Source: Nioella aestuarii
GTDB lineage: Bacteria > Pseudomonadota > Alphaproteobacteria > Rhodobacterales > Rhodobacteraceae
Direction of reading: 5' to 3'
Assembly: GCF_050896395.1 (NCBI RefSeq)
Contig: NZ_JBPBBA010000011.1
Span: 27,700 to 91,699, forward strand
DNA length: 64,000 nucleotides
The translations under genes were made by a program, and so were the position numbers. Below, one piece after another: positions 57,138 through 64,000 of this stretch. The number at the start of each line of letters is the position of its first letter. The first letter of the stretch is position 1. Under the pieces are notes generated by a model. It was given only the letters and a program-made list of their open reading frames with translations. It ran no database searches and was not told the origin of the DNA.

Positions 57138-58417
57138 CAGGTGGTCCTTTCAAAGACGGGCTCGCCCGCGACAAGTGTCATCAGCACCTTGCCCTCCATC
57201 CGCATTCCGTCAAAGGGGGTATTTTTTGACTTTGACCGCAGCTTGAACCGGTCCATCACGAAGGGGGCATTGGGATCGAACAGAACCAGGTCCGCAGGCG
57301 CGCCCTGGGCCAAGGTACCCGTGTCGAGGCCAAGCCGTCGCGCCGGGTTCAGCGCCATGGCGCGGAACAGCTGCGGCAGGGACAGTTGCCCGGCATGGTA
57401 AAGCCGCATGGCGGCGGGCAGCAGGGTTTCCAGTGCCACCGCCCCCGATGCCGCAACCTCGAAGGGCAGGCGCTTGGATTCTTCGTCCTGGGGGGTGTGC
57501 ATGGAACTGATTATGTCGATGGTGCCATCGGCCACGGCCTCGACCATCGAGATCCGGTCATCCTCGGCCCGAAGCGGCGGCTTGACCTTGAAGAAGGTGC
57601 GGTAGTCGCCCACGTCGAATTCATTCAGTGTCAGATGATGGATGGACACACCCGCCGTCACATCCAGCCCGGCGGCCTTGGCGCGCGCCAGCGCGGACAG
57701 TGCAGCGGCGGTGGTGATCTGGTCGGCGTGATAGCGGGCGCGGGTCATCTCGACCAGCGCAAGGTCGCGTTCCAGCCCGATCCGTTCGGCCATCGGCGAC
57801 ACGGCAGGCAGGCCCTTCAGCGACGCGAATTTGCCAGAGGTCACGGCGGCACCGCTACTCAGTCCCGGGTCTTGCGGATGCATGATGATGAGCGCCCCAA
57901 GGCTACGCGCATAGGTCATTGCGCGGGTCAGAACCTTGGTGTCGGTGACTACGTGGTCGCAATCGGTGAACGCAGCGGCCCCGGCATCCAGCAGAAACCC
58001 GATCTCGGTCATTTCGCGGCCTTCGCGGGCCTTGGTCAGGGCGGCCGTGGGCAGCATACGGACGAGAGAGACCTGTTCCCCGCGACGTTTGACGAATTCG
58101 AGCGCTTCGGGCGTGTCGATTGGGGGGGTGGTGTCGGGACGCGTGACCATGGTGGTGACCCCGCCCGCCGCCGCTGCAGCGCCGGCAGTCCGGATGCTTT
58201 CCTTATGCCGCTCGCCCGGTTCGCAGGTCTTCACGCCGATATCGACGATGCCGGGGGCCAGGCACTTGCCGCCCGCATCAATCACCCGCGCGTCAACGGC
58301 AGGGGCCGCGCCGATGCCCCGATCCGAGATGCGCCCGTCACGGACCAGCAGCCAGCCGGTGGCGTCGCTCTCTGCCTCGGGGTCGATCAGGCGGGCATTG
58401 GTGAAGAGGATGGTCAT
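57137..58417 (-). CDS. pyrX: Dihydroorotase-like protein lacking metal ligands (PyrX-like)
   Basis: A 426-residue protein of the dihydroorotase/amidohydrolase fold. In active enzymes the metal motif is DxHxH before an EPG; here residues 58-68 read VDIGVKTCEPG, with Gly and Lys in place of both histidines. The later TDHAPH motif reads SSMHTPQ, losing the catalytic Asp. Other parts (ERHKESIRTAGAAAAAGG, AGVSIHHLTLNEFD) are normal. It is therefore probably the non-catalytic partner that supports aspartate carbamoyltransferase, as PyrX does in Pseudomonas. pyrB lies upstream in the same unit. Confidence 0.82.
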   Translation of the reverse strand: MTILFTNARLIDPEAESDATGWLLVRDGRISDRGIGAAPAVDARVIDAGGKCLAPGIVDIGVKTCEPGERHKESIRTAGAAAAAGGVTTMVTRPDTTPPIDTPEALEFVKRRGEQVSLVRMLPTAALTKAREGREMTEIGFLLDAGAAAFTDCDHVVTDTKVLTRAMTYARSLGALIIMHPQDPGLSSGAAVTSGKFASLKGLPAVSPMAERIGLERDLALVEMTRARYHADQITTAAALSALARAKAAGLDVTAGVSIHHLTLNEFDVGDYRTFFKVKPPLRAEDDRISMVEAVADGTIDIISSMHTPQDEESKRLPFEVAASGAVALETLLPAAMRLYHAGQLSLPQLFRAMALNPARRLGLDTGTLAQGAPADLVLFDPNAPFVMDRFKLRSKSKNTPFDGMRMEGKVLMTLVAGEPVFERTT

Positions 58418-58989
58418 GCTTGTCTTTCTCTCAGTTCACGCCGTGCCCTGCGCATCAGGCTATATACCCGCTGCGAGTCGTCGATCTGGTGGAATCCCAG
58501 GAACTTTATGGGCGTTCCGTTATTGCCGTGACGCACACCTGCGCCGCCCTTCATGTGAAAGATGACGGAACCGGGGTCGCCCTCTTCCCAGACGATGCGA
58601 TCCATGTCCTGTAAAGGCCAGCTTTCCAGCGTCTTCTTGCCAAAGATCTTGCGGGCTATGAACGCGGTCTGGTTGGTCAGAGTGTACCATGTCTGCCCGC
58701 GCACCCATGCGTCCATCACCAATCTCCCGCCAAGCATCCACAGCCCGATAGCCAAAAAAGGCAGACCGAAAAGCGGGAAGAAATTGAACGGAAAGGGCGC
58801 GTCCGTGCCTGCGGTCATGGCGAAGGCCATACCAATCCAGAACAGCGAAAAGCCGGTGAAGAAGACGCCCATCAGAGTCAATGGGTTGATCAGCCCCCGC
58901 CAGTTGATGGCCGTGTGCGGCTGACCTTGCCAGAGGATCTCCTCATCCGGGGCAAGAATGCCGTTCCAACTGTTATGGGCTGTGCTCAT
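58414..58989 (-). CDS. Membrane protein with bacterial PH-like domain
   Basis: A 191-residue protein: soluble start (EEILWQGQPHTAINWRGL), two membrane spans (residues about 35-62 and 72-92), then a beta-rich bacterial PH-like domain (QTWYTLTNQTAFIARKIFGK, MDRIVWEEGDPGSVIFHM). Such proteins are common in this group without a known role. It overlaps both neighbours by four bases. Confidence 0.75.
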   Translation of the reverse strand: MSTAHNSWNGILAPDEEILWQGQPHTAINWRGLINPLTLMGVFFTGFSLFWIGMAFAMTAGTDAPFPFNFFPLFGLPFLAIGLWMLGGRLVMDAWVRGQTWYTLTNQTAFIARKIFGKKTLESWPLQDMDRIVWEEGDPGSVIFHMKGGAGVRHGNNGTPIKFLGFHQIDDSQRVYSLMRRARRELRERQA

Positions 58990-59390
58990 GGCGCGTTTCC
59001 CGCGCGGGCCATGGCGGCCTCGATCTTTGCCATCACCGCAGGGCGGTCGGCCATGTATTTCATCAGGTGCTTGTCGCCCGAGCGGGTGATGATCTGCACC
59101 GCGCTGCCAAGGCTGCGCAGCTTGTCGATATCTCTCAGGCGGACATGGCGATTATCGGGGCCGGACAGGTCTGATGCGGTCAGCACCCATTCGGCATTGG
59201 CTTCGTCCGAGGCAAGGTAGAAGGCGCGCACGGCAACGGCGAACAACCCACCAACTGCGCCGGTCCAGACATGCGGATTGTCCATGATCCACAGAACCCC
59301 CATGCCAAGCGCCATGGCAATCGCCGCGATCCAGGCATGTTCACGCCAGTAGGTCATGCGGTCGGCCCGGAAGGTGGTGGGGTCAGACAT
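58986..59390 (-). CDS. Membrane protein of unknown function
   Basis: A 134-residue protein with two hydrophobic segments (residues about 20-60, AWIAAIAMALGMGVLWIMDN and TGAVGGLFAVAVRAFYLA) and a beta-rich C-terminal half that resembles the PH-like domain of its neighbour (EWVLTASDLSGPDNRHVRLR, SAVQIITRSGDKHL). ATG 59390 lies inside the end of pyrB. It may form a pair with the PH-domain protein downstream. Confidence 0.72.
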   Translation of the reverse strand: MSDPTTFRADRMTYWREHAWIAAIAMALGMGVLWIMDNPHVWTGAVGGLFAVAVRAFYLASDEANAEWVLTASDLSGPDNRHVRLRDIDKLRSLGSAVQIITRSGDKHLMKYMADRPAVMAKIEAAMARAGNAP

Positions 59391-60333
59391 GGGCGGCCTC
59401 ACGATCGGCCTTCAGGTTCTGCGCCAGAAGGTCCATCGCCGCCATGCGCACGGCGACGCCCATTTCCACCTGTTCCTGAATGACGGATCGGTTGATGTCG
59501 TCGGCGATGGTGCCGTCGATTTCCACGCCGCGGTTCATCGGGCCGGGATGCATGACGATGGCGTCGTCCTTCGCGCAGGACAGCTTTTCCGCATCGAGCC
59601 CGAAGCGGTGGTAATATTCCCGTTCGGACGGGATGAAGCCGCCATCCATGCGTTCTTTCTGAAGCCGCAGCATCATCACGACATCGGCGCCTTCCAGCCC
59701 CTCGCGCATGTCCTCGTAGACCTCGACCCCCCAATCGGCAGCACCGGAGGGGATCAGCGTAGGCGGGCCGACCAGTTTGACCCGGTTCTCCATCTTGCCG
59801 AGCAGAAGGATATTGGACCGCGCCACGCGGGAATGGGCGATGTCGCCGCAAATGGCGATATTCAGGCGGTGCAGGCGACCCTTGGCGCGCCGGATCGTCA
59901 GCGCATCCAGAAGCGCTTGTGTGGGGTGCTCGTGCCGCCCGTCACCAGCGTTCAGAACCGCGCAATTTACCTTTTCCGCCAACAGGTTGACCGCGCCCGA
60001 ATGGGGGTGACGGACGACCAGAAGATCAGGGTGCATGGCGTTGAGCGTCAGGGCCGTATCGATGAGCGTTTCACCCTTTTTGACCGAGCTTGTCTGCATC
60101 GACATGTTCATCACATCCGCCCCAAGCCGCTTGCCCGCCAGTTCGAAACTGGCCTGTGTGCGGGTGGAGTTTTCGAAGAACATGTTGATCTGGGTCAGCC
60201 CCGCCAGCGCAGTTCCGTGCTTGGCATTGCCTCGGCCCATTTCGGCATAGCGGTCGGCATGATCCAGAAGCGCGGTGATTTCGGTGGGATGCAAGGGCTC
60301 AATGCCCAGAAGGTGGCGCTTGGCGAAGGTCAT
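59383..60333 (-). CDS. pyrB: Aspartate carbamoyltransferase catalytic subunit
   Basis: A 316-residue enzyme joining carbamoyl phosphate and aspartate in pyrimidine synthesis. FFENSTRTQASFE (residues 52-64, carbamoyl-phosphate loop), MQTSSVKKGET (80s loop), GDGRHEHPTQALLDALTI, DIAHSRVARSN, and MHPGPMNRGVE are all present. No pyrI lies nearby, so it should be the class that pairs with a dihydroorotase-like subunit. ATG 60333 begins the family sequence MTFAKRHLLG; an upstream start at 60501 is not supported. Confidence 0.95.
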   Translation of the reverse strand: MTFAKRHLLGIEPLHPTEITALLDHADRYAEMGRGNAKHGTALAGLTQINMFFENSTRTQASFELAGKRLGADVMNMSMQTSSVKKGETLIDTALTLNAMHPDLLVVRHPHSGAVNLLAEKVNCAVLNAGDGRHEHPTQALLDALTIRRAKGRLHRLNIAICGDIAHSRVARSNILLLGKMENRVKLVGPPTLIPSGAADWGVEVYEDMREGLEGADVVMMLRLQKERMDGGFIPSEREYYHRFGLDAEKLSCAKDDAIVMHPGPMNRGVEIDGTIADDINRSVIQEQVEMGVAVRMAAMDLLAQNLKADREAAHV

Positions 60334-60579
60334 GGCGGCCCGTCCTGTAAGATCGCCTCGCGGTATATTCAGCAGCGGCCCGCGGGGCAAGAGCGGGGTT
60401 GATTGCGCGCGATTTGACCCTGTCATCCCCTGCGCCCTCGTGCATACGAGATGCAGAACCCCAGAGCCTTGCCGCGTCCCTGGCGCAGCGAGGCTTGTCA
60501 AAGAGGCGTTCCCCTAGGGGGTGCTGCCCCTGTCTCCTGTCGGCTCTTACCTCTTGGAGTTTGGACCAGGTAGAAAGCC

Positions 60580-61026
60580 TCAGACCTGCGGCAGGGGTTT
60601 TTGCATCAGGATCTTGAGGCCGGTTGCTTCGGTCACGGTCCAGCCGAGATGGCGGTAGAGGCTGATATTCTCGGTAAGGTTGCGATGGGTGGCGAGGCGG
60701 AGCAGGTTAAAGCCCTTCGCGCGGGCGATGGTCTCAGCCTCCTCCAGAAGGCGTTTGCCGAGCCCGCGCCCGGTGGCATCGGGGTGGACCGCGAGATTTT
60801 CGATCTGGAGGGCGTCAGGGCCGTCGCGCAGAACGATGGCTCCGCTGATTTCTGGCCCGGTCATGGCAACGATGACAGGAGTTTCGGCGACCACCGCGTC
60901 CAAGCCTTCGCTGACCGGGGGCAGGTCAATGCCGCGCCCGTCATATATGGCGTAGGCCGCGCGGATCAGGGCGGTGAGTTGCGGAACGTCTTCGGGCGTT
61001 GCGGCACGTAGGGTCAGTCGTGTCAT
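60580..61026 (-). CDS. GNAT-family acetyltransferase
   Basis: A 148-residue N-acetyltransferase. LRAATPEDVPQLTALIRAAY starts the fold, ENLAVHPDATGRGLGKRLLEEAE is the acetyl-CoA binding motif A, and LATHRNLTENISLYRHLGW the C-terminal motif B. Substrate unknown. It starts inside the stop of the SRPBCC gene (ATGA overlap), so the two form one leftward unit. Confidence 0.87.
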   Translation of the reverse strand: MTRLTLRAATPEDVPQLTALIRAAYAIYDGRGIDLPPVSEGLDAVVAETPVIVAMTGPEISGAIVLRDGPDALQIENLAVHPDATGRGLGKRLLEEAETIARAKGFNLLRLATHRNLTENISLYRHLGWTVTEATGLKILMQKPLPQV

Positions 61027-61484
61027 TGTGATAGGCTCTTACAGATCGTGCAGGTGATATCGCGCCCCTGCCGATAGCGGTGGCGGCGGGTATATACAAA
61101 GGCGGCGAAGCGGGCGGTCAGCGGGGTCTGCCAGCCTGCATCAATCGCCACGCGGTCCGTCCAGATGGAGCCTTTCGGGTGTGGCTCGACCGACAGCGTA
61201 TGATCCCATTGGCGCACCTGCGGGTTATGTTCGCGGCTTTGGACCAGGCGGCTGTCGGGCGCGAGAGTCTCCACATGCATCACATGGCCCTTCGTCTTTA
61301 GGATCCCGAAGAGGATGATATCGACGGTGTACGTGTCCCCCTGACTGATGGGGGTGTCGGGCAAACCTTGGTAGCGGGCAAGGCCCTGCATGGCCTTTTG
61401 CATCTCGGTCAGGTCGATGGCCTGAGTGAAAATCTCATCGGGGACGCCGTCATAGAGCGCGGAGACGGTAATGATGCGGGGCAT
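61023..61484 (-). CDS. SRPBCC-fold protein (polyketide cyclase/START-like)
   Basis: A 153-residue protein (MPRIITVSALYDGVPDEIFT...). The beta strands ending in TLAPDSRLVQSREHNPQVRQ and VEPHPKGSIWTDRVAIDAG, and the C-terminal long helix with FAAFVYTRRHRYRQ, follow the SRPBCC ligand-binding layout; the C-terminus carries a CTIC pair. Function unknown. ATG 61484 selected because longer versions in the same frame enter the divergent glycosylase gene. Confidence 0.68.
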   Translation of the reverse strand: MPRIITVSALYDGVPDEIFTQAIDLTEMQKAMQGLARYQGLPDTPISQGDTYTVDIILFGILKTKGHVMHVETLAPDSRLVQSREHNPQVRQWDHTLSVEPHPKGSIWTDRVAIDAGWQTPLTARFAAFVYTRRHRYRQGRDITCTICKSLSQ

Positions 61485-61559
61485 GAAACGGATCCTACAA
61501 ACTCGCCCGGAACCATGCCGCCCATTTACCTTGCCTGCAAGCGCGCCTAGCTTGGGTGT

Positions 61560-62330
61560 ATGGAGTCGCAGCTGGATTATCATACGGCGCTGGCCTGGCT
61601 GGAGTGGCAGGTAGAGCTTGGCGCGGACGAGGCCATCGGGGAGACCCCGGTGGATCGCTTTGCCGTGCCGGACCCAGTGCCCGCCGCTGCGACGCCGGTT
61701 GCCGCCCCAGCGATAAAGTCCGATGAGGTCGATCCAGTGGTCGAGGCGCGGCTGGCGGCCAAGCGGGCGGACAGCCTGGAGGCGTTGCGCGCAGAGATGG
61801 AGGCGTTTTCGCACTGCGACCTGCGACGGGGCGCGCGCAGCTTTGTCTTCGCCGATGGCAACCCGGCGGCGCGGCTGATGATCGTGGGTGAAGCGCCGGG
61901 GCGCGACGAGGATATTCAGGGCAAGCCCTTCGTGGGCCGGGCCGGGCAATTGCTGGACCGGATGTTCGATGCAATCGGAATGGGGCGTGACACCCCTGAT
62001 GCGGAGCAGTCGCTCTACATCACCAATATTCTGCCATGGCGGCCACCGCAGAACCGTGACCCGAGCCCTGCCGAAATGGCGATGATGCTGCCCTTCGTGA
62101 CCCGCCATATCGAATTGGCCGCGCCAGAAGTTCTGGTGCTGATGGGCAATATCTCTTGCGACGGGCTGCTTGGGCGGCGGGGAATTACCCGGCTGCGCGG
62201 CCAGTGGCAGGAGGTAATGGGGCGCCCCGCCCTGCCCATGTTCCATCCGGCCTACCTGCTGCGCCAACCCGCCAAGAAGCGAGAGGCCTGGGCGGATCTG
62301 CTGACATTGAAGGCGAGGCTTGCGCGGTGA
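61560..62330 (+). CDS. Uracil-DNA glycosylase, family 4-like
   Basis: A 256-residue base-excision repair enzyme. MIVGEAPGRDEDIQGKPFVG is the family-4 motif A, LYITNILPWRPPQNR follows, and FHPAYLLRQPAKKREAW carries the motif with the DNA-inserting His. The four cysteines that hold the iron-sulfur cluster in canonical members are reduced to two (SHCDLRRG and NISCDGLL), so a cluster is unlikely. It has a ~60-residue Pro/Ala-rich N-terminal region. ATG 61560. It overlaps the next gene by four bases. Confidence 0.88.
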   Translation: MESQLDYHTALAWLEWQVELGADEAIGETPVDRFAVPDPVPAAATPVAAPAIKSDEVDPVVEARLAAKRADSLEALRAEMEAFSHCDLRRGARSFVFADGNPAARLMIVGEAPGRDEDIQGKPFVGRAGQLLDRMFDAIGMGRDTPDAEQSLYITNILPWRPPQNRDPSPAEMAMMLPFVTRHIELAAPEVLVLMGNISCDGLLGRRGITRLRGQWQEVMGRPALPMFHPAYLLRQPAKKREAWADLLTLKARLAR

Positions 62331-62926
62331 AGATCCTGGCTTTCTCCGACCTTCACCTTGCCCGCAGCCGTGCCGCCGATCTGGTGGCTGCGAGCGCTGA
62401 GGCCGATCTGGTCATTGGGGCCGGGGATTTCTGCAATATGCGTCAGGGGCTGACCGAGGCAATGGCGCTGCTGGCGGGGCTACAGGCGCCTTTGGTGGCG
62501 GTTCCCGGCAATGCCGAAAGTGCGGATGAGTTGCGCGCTGCGGCAGGTCCGGGCTTGACCGTTCTGCATGGCGAAGGCTGCGAGATTGGCGGGCTTACGC
62601 TCTTCGGTCTGGGCTACGGTGTGCCGGTCACGCCTTTCGGATCTTGGTCCTGCGACCTGAGCGAGGCTTTCGCGGCCGAGATGCTGGCGGGCTGCGAGCG
62701 CGCTGATATCCTGATCACCCATTCTCCACCCAAGGGCGTTGCGGATCGGACCTCTGCCGGGCAGTCGGTCGGGTCCACCGCTATCCACGCCGCGATCGAG
62801 CGTATCCAGCCCCGGCTGGCGTTTTGCGGGCACATCCATGACAGTTGGGGGCAGGACGGCCGGATCGGTGAGAGCCGCGTCGTGAACCTCGGCCCTCGCG
62901 TGAACTGGTTTGAGGTCACACCATGA
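62327..62926 (+). CDS. Metallophosphoesterase family protein
   Basis: A 199-residue calcineurin-like phosphoesterase. Metal-binding motifs in order: SDLHLARS (DxH), GAGDFCN (GD), GNAES (GN, with Ala-Glu in place of the usual His-Asp), THSPPKG, and FCGHIHDSWG (GHxH). The changed GNHD motif suggests altered substrate or reduced activity. GTG start at 62327 in the glycosylase stop. Substrate unknown. Confidence 0.85.
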   Translation: MKILAFSDLHLARSRAADLVAASAEADLVIGAGDFCNMRQGLTEAMALLAGLQAPLVAVPGNAESADELRAAAGPGLTVLHGEGCEIGGLTLFGLGYGVPVTPFGSWSCDLSEAFAAEMLAGCERADILITHSPPKGVADRTSAGQSVGSTAIHAAIERIQPRLAFCGHIHDSWGQDGRIGESRVVNLGPRVNWFEVTP

Positions 62927-63465
62927 GCCGCATTGACGAGAGTAAAGAGTTCATCCCGGTCCGCATTGCAGTGCTGGCTGTATCCGACACCCGCAGTTTG
63001 TCGGAGGACAAGTCGGGCGATGTGCTGGAGGGGCGTATCCGCGAAGCGGGGCATGTGCTGGCAGACCGCAAGATTCTGCGCGACGAACGGTCGGAGATCG
63101 CGGATCAGCTGCGCGCGTGGTGTGCGGACCCCGAGATCGACGTTATCATCACAACCGGCGGCACGGGGCTGACGGGGCGAGACGTGACCGTCGAGGCGCA
63201 TCGCGATGTCTATGAGAAGGAGATCGAGGCCTTCGCGACGGTGTTTACCATGGTGTCCTATCAAAAGATCGGGACCAGCGCCGTGCAGAGCCGCGCGACA
63301 GGTGGCGTTGCCAATGGCACTTACCTTTTTGCGCTTCCCGGCAGCAATGGTGCCTGCAAGGATGCCTGGGACGAGATCTTGCGTTGGCAGCTCGATTATC
63401 GGCACCGGCCATGCAACTTTGTCGAGATTTTTCCACGCCTGGACGAACATAAGCGACGGAAATGA
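62923..63465 (+). CDS. moaB: Molybdenum cofactor biosynthesis protein B
   Basis: A 180-residue molybdopterin adenylyltransferase-type protein. VLAVSDTRSLSEDKSGDVL, VIITTGGTGLTGRDVTVEA and FALPGSNGACKDAWDEIL are the MoaB/MogA family blocks. It overlaps the phosphoesterase gene by four bases. moaD and moaE lie 14 kb away in the window, so the cofactor genes are dispersed. Confidence 0.94.
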   Translation: MSRIDESKEFIPVRIAVLAVSDTRSLSEDKSGDVLEGRIREAGHVLADRKILRDERSEIADQLRAWCADPEIDVIITTGGTGLTGRDVTVEAHRDVYEKEIEAFATVFTMVSYQKIGTSAVQSRATGGVANGTYLFALPGSNGACKDAWDEILRWQLDYRHRPCNFVEIFPRLDEHKRRK

Positions 63466-63550
63466 TCTGATGGCCCGTGTCAGCTTGTGCTTGGCGCTTT
63501 GGTGCCACCGCTCTATCTAGCTAGTCAGGACGTCCATAAGGCCACGGCCC

Positions 63551-64000
63551 ATGCGCTTTTTTCGCCGCGCCCTTTCGGGGCTTTTTCTCATATCGCTCAC
63601 GCTCGGCCTTTTGGTCTGGGCGGGGTACTCGATCTATTCATCCTTGCAGGACAGGTGGGCCGAGGAAGGCCGCCCTTCCATCGCGCGCGAACGGGTGTTT
63701 TCCGCTGAGGTTGTGCCGCTGACCTTGCAGGACGTGTCGCCGGTTCTGACCGCCTTTGGTGAAATCAACAGTCGCCGCACGCTGGAGTTGCGGGCCCCGG
63801 CTGCCGGCACTGTACTGGAACTCGCGGATGGGTTTGAGAACGGCGGTGAGGTGGCCGCAGGGGCGCTGCTGCTGCGCATCGACCCGGCAGAGGCGCAATC
63901 CGCGCTGGATGTGACTGCAACGGATTTGCGCGAGGCGGAGAACACGCTCGCCGAGGCAGAGGCCGCCGTTGAACTTGCCCGCGAAGATGTGGAGGCCGCG
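63551..64000 (+). CDS. RND efflux periplasmic adaptor (HlyD family), N-terminal part
   Basis: Begins at ATG 63551 and leaves the window, 150 residues seen. An N-terminal transmembrane anchor (LSGLFLISLTLGLLVWAGYS) is followed by the membrane-fusion entry VPLTLQDVSPVLTAFGEI, the lipoyl-like RRTLELRAPAAGTVLELADG ... LLRIDPAEA, and the start of the coiled-coil hairpin (ATDLREAENTLAEAEAAVEL). An RND pump gene is expected just downstream. Substrates cannot be told. Confidence 0.88.
   Translation, partial: MRFFRRALSGLFLISLTLGLLVWAGYSIYSSLQDRWAEEGRPSIARERVFSAEVVPLTLQDVSPVLTAFGEINSRRTLELRAPAAGTVLELADGFENGGEVAAGALLLRIDPAEAQSALDVTATDLREAENTLAEAEAAVELAREDVEAA

Noticed and set aside
60334..60579. Gap between the GNAT stop and pyrB start, with short open frames
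   Set aside because: The frames are short and lack ribosome sites; apart from the pyrB leader I see no feature.
1..64000. CRISPR arrays, transposases, integrases or prophage genes
   Set aside because: I looked for regularly spaced repeats and mobile-element proteins across the window and saw none; the single tRNA gene has no partial duplicate nearby in this window.

Overview
The window is chromosomal DNA from an alphaproteobacterium, most likely a marine member of the Rhodobacterales (Roseobacter group). Grounds: high GC, dense overlapping operons, the Rhodobacteraceae-type 41-residue bL36, a PAS_7-type hybrid kinase, MoaD/MoaE next to PgsA, and a methionine gamma-lyase operon holding a gene of the DMSP-demethylase (DmdA) clade. 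No phage, transposase, integrase, CRISPR array or rRNA operon is visible. One tRNA gene (tRNA-Val, GAC) is present. The taxonomic call is inference from gene content.

Layout. 1-5.7 kb: PhoX phosphatase (partial), an L,D-transpeptidase, 1-Cys peroxiredoxin, aldehyde dehydrogenase, a RIO-like kinase with an acyl-CoA-synthetase-like tail, an RluA-family pseudouridine synthase. 6-12.8 kb: an SDR, a DUF3775 protein, the two saccharopine-pathway genes with a histidine phosphatase, an M20/carbamoylase hydrolase, and a LysR regulator facing a DUF1330 gene. 13-25 kb: a two-component system divergent from an operon encoding an acyl-CoA synthetase, a complete LivHMGF/binding-protein ABC transporter, a small membrane protein and a PaaK-like adenylate-forming protein. 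25-28.7 kb: a secreted repeat protein with two peptidoglycan-binding domains, rpmJ, tRNA-Val, an N-formylglutamate amidohydrolase-family protein. 28.7-35.4 kb: dinB, then a methionine catabolism cluster (mdeB-like E1, DmdA-like methyltransferase, methionine gamma-lyase, divergent Lrp regulator). 35.5-42.3 kb: homoprotocatechuate meta-cleavage genes hpaD-hpaG-hpaH, a PAS-LuxR regulator, and a thiolase / CoA-ligase / SDR operon. 42.4-56 kb: housekeeping (S49 peptidase, cation antiporter, pteridine reductase-like SDR, uvrC, pgsA, moaD, moaE, OmpA/BON protein, ubiA, rsmE, gshA). 56-61.5 kb: one leftward run pyrB - two membrane proteins - pyrX-like - plsY - small protein, then GNAT and SRPBCC genes. 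61.5-64 kb: uracil-DNA glycosylase, metallophosphoesterase, moaB and the start of an RND adaptor.

How genes work together. The mde cluster should split methionine into methanethiol, ammonia and 2-oxobutyrate and oxidise the ketoacid. Its DmdA-like member suggests a folate-dependent methyl transfer attached to this route, which I have not seen described. The mdeB-like gene has an in-frame stop at its ninth codon, so the last step may be broken or re-initiated. The ABC/acyl-CoA synthetase operon couples import to CoA activation and is probably controlled by the adjacent two-component system through a 10-bp-spaced direct repeat in the shared promoter region. The dihydroorotase-like gene has lost its metal ligands and is more likely a non-catalytic PyrX partner of aspartate carbamoyltransferase. 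I worked by reading alone. Family names rest on motifs and remembered family features, and no database search was made.
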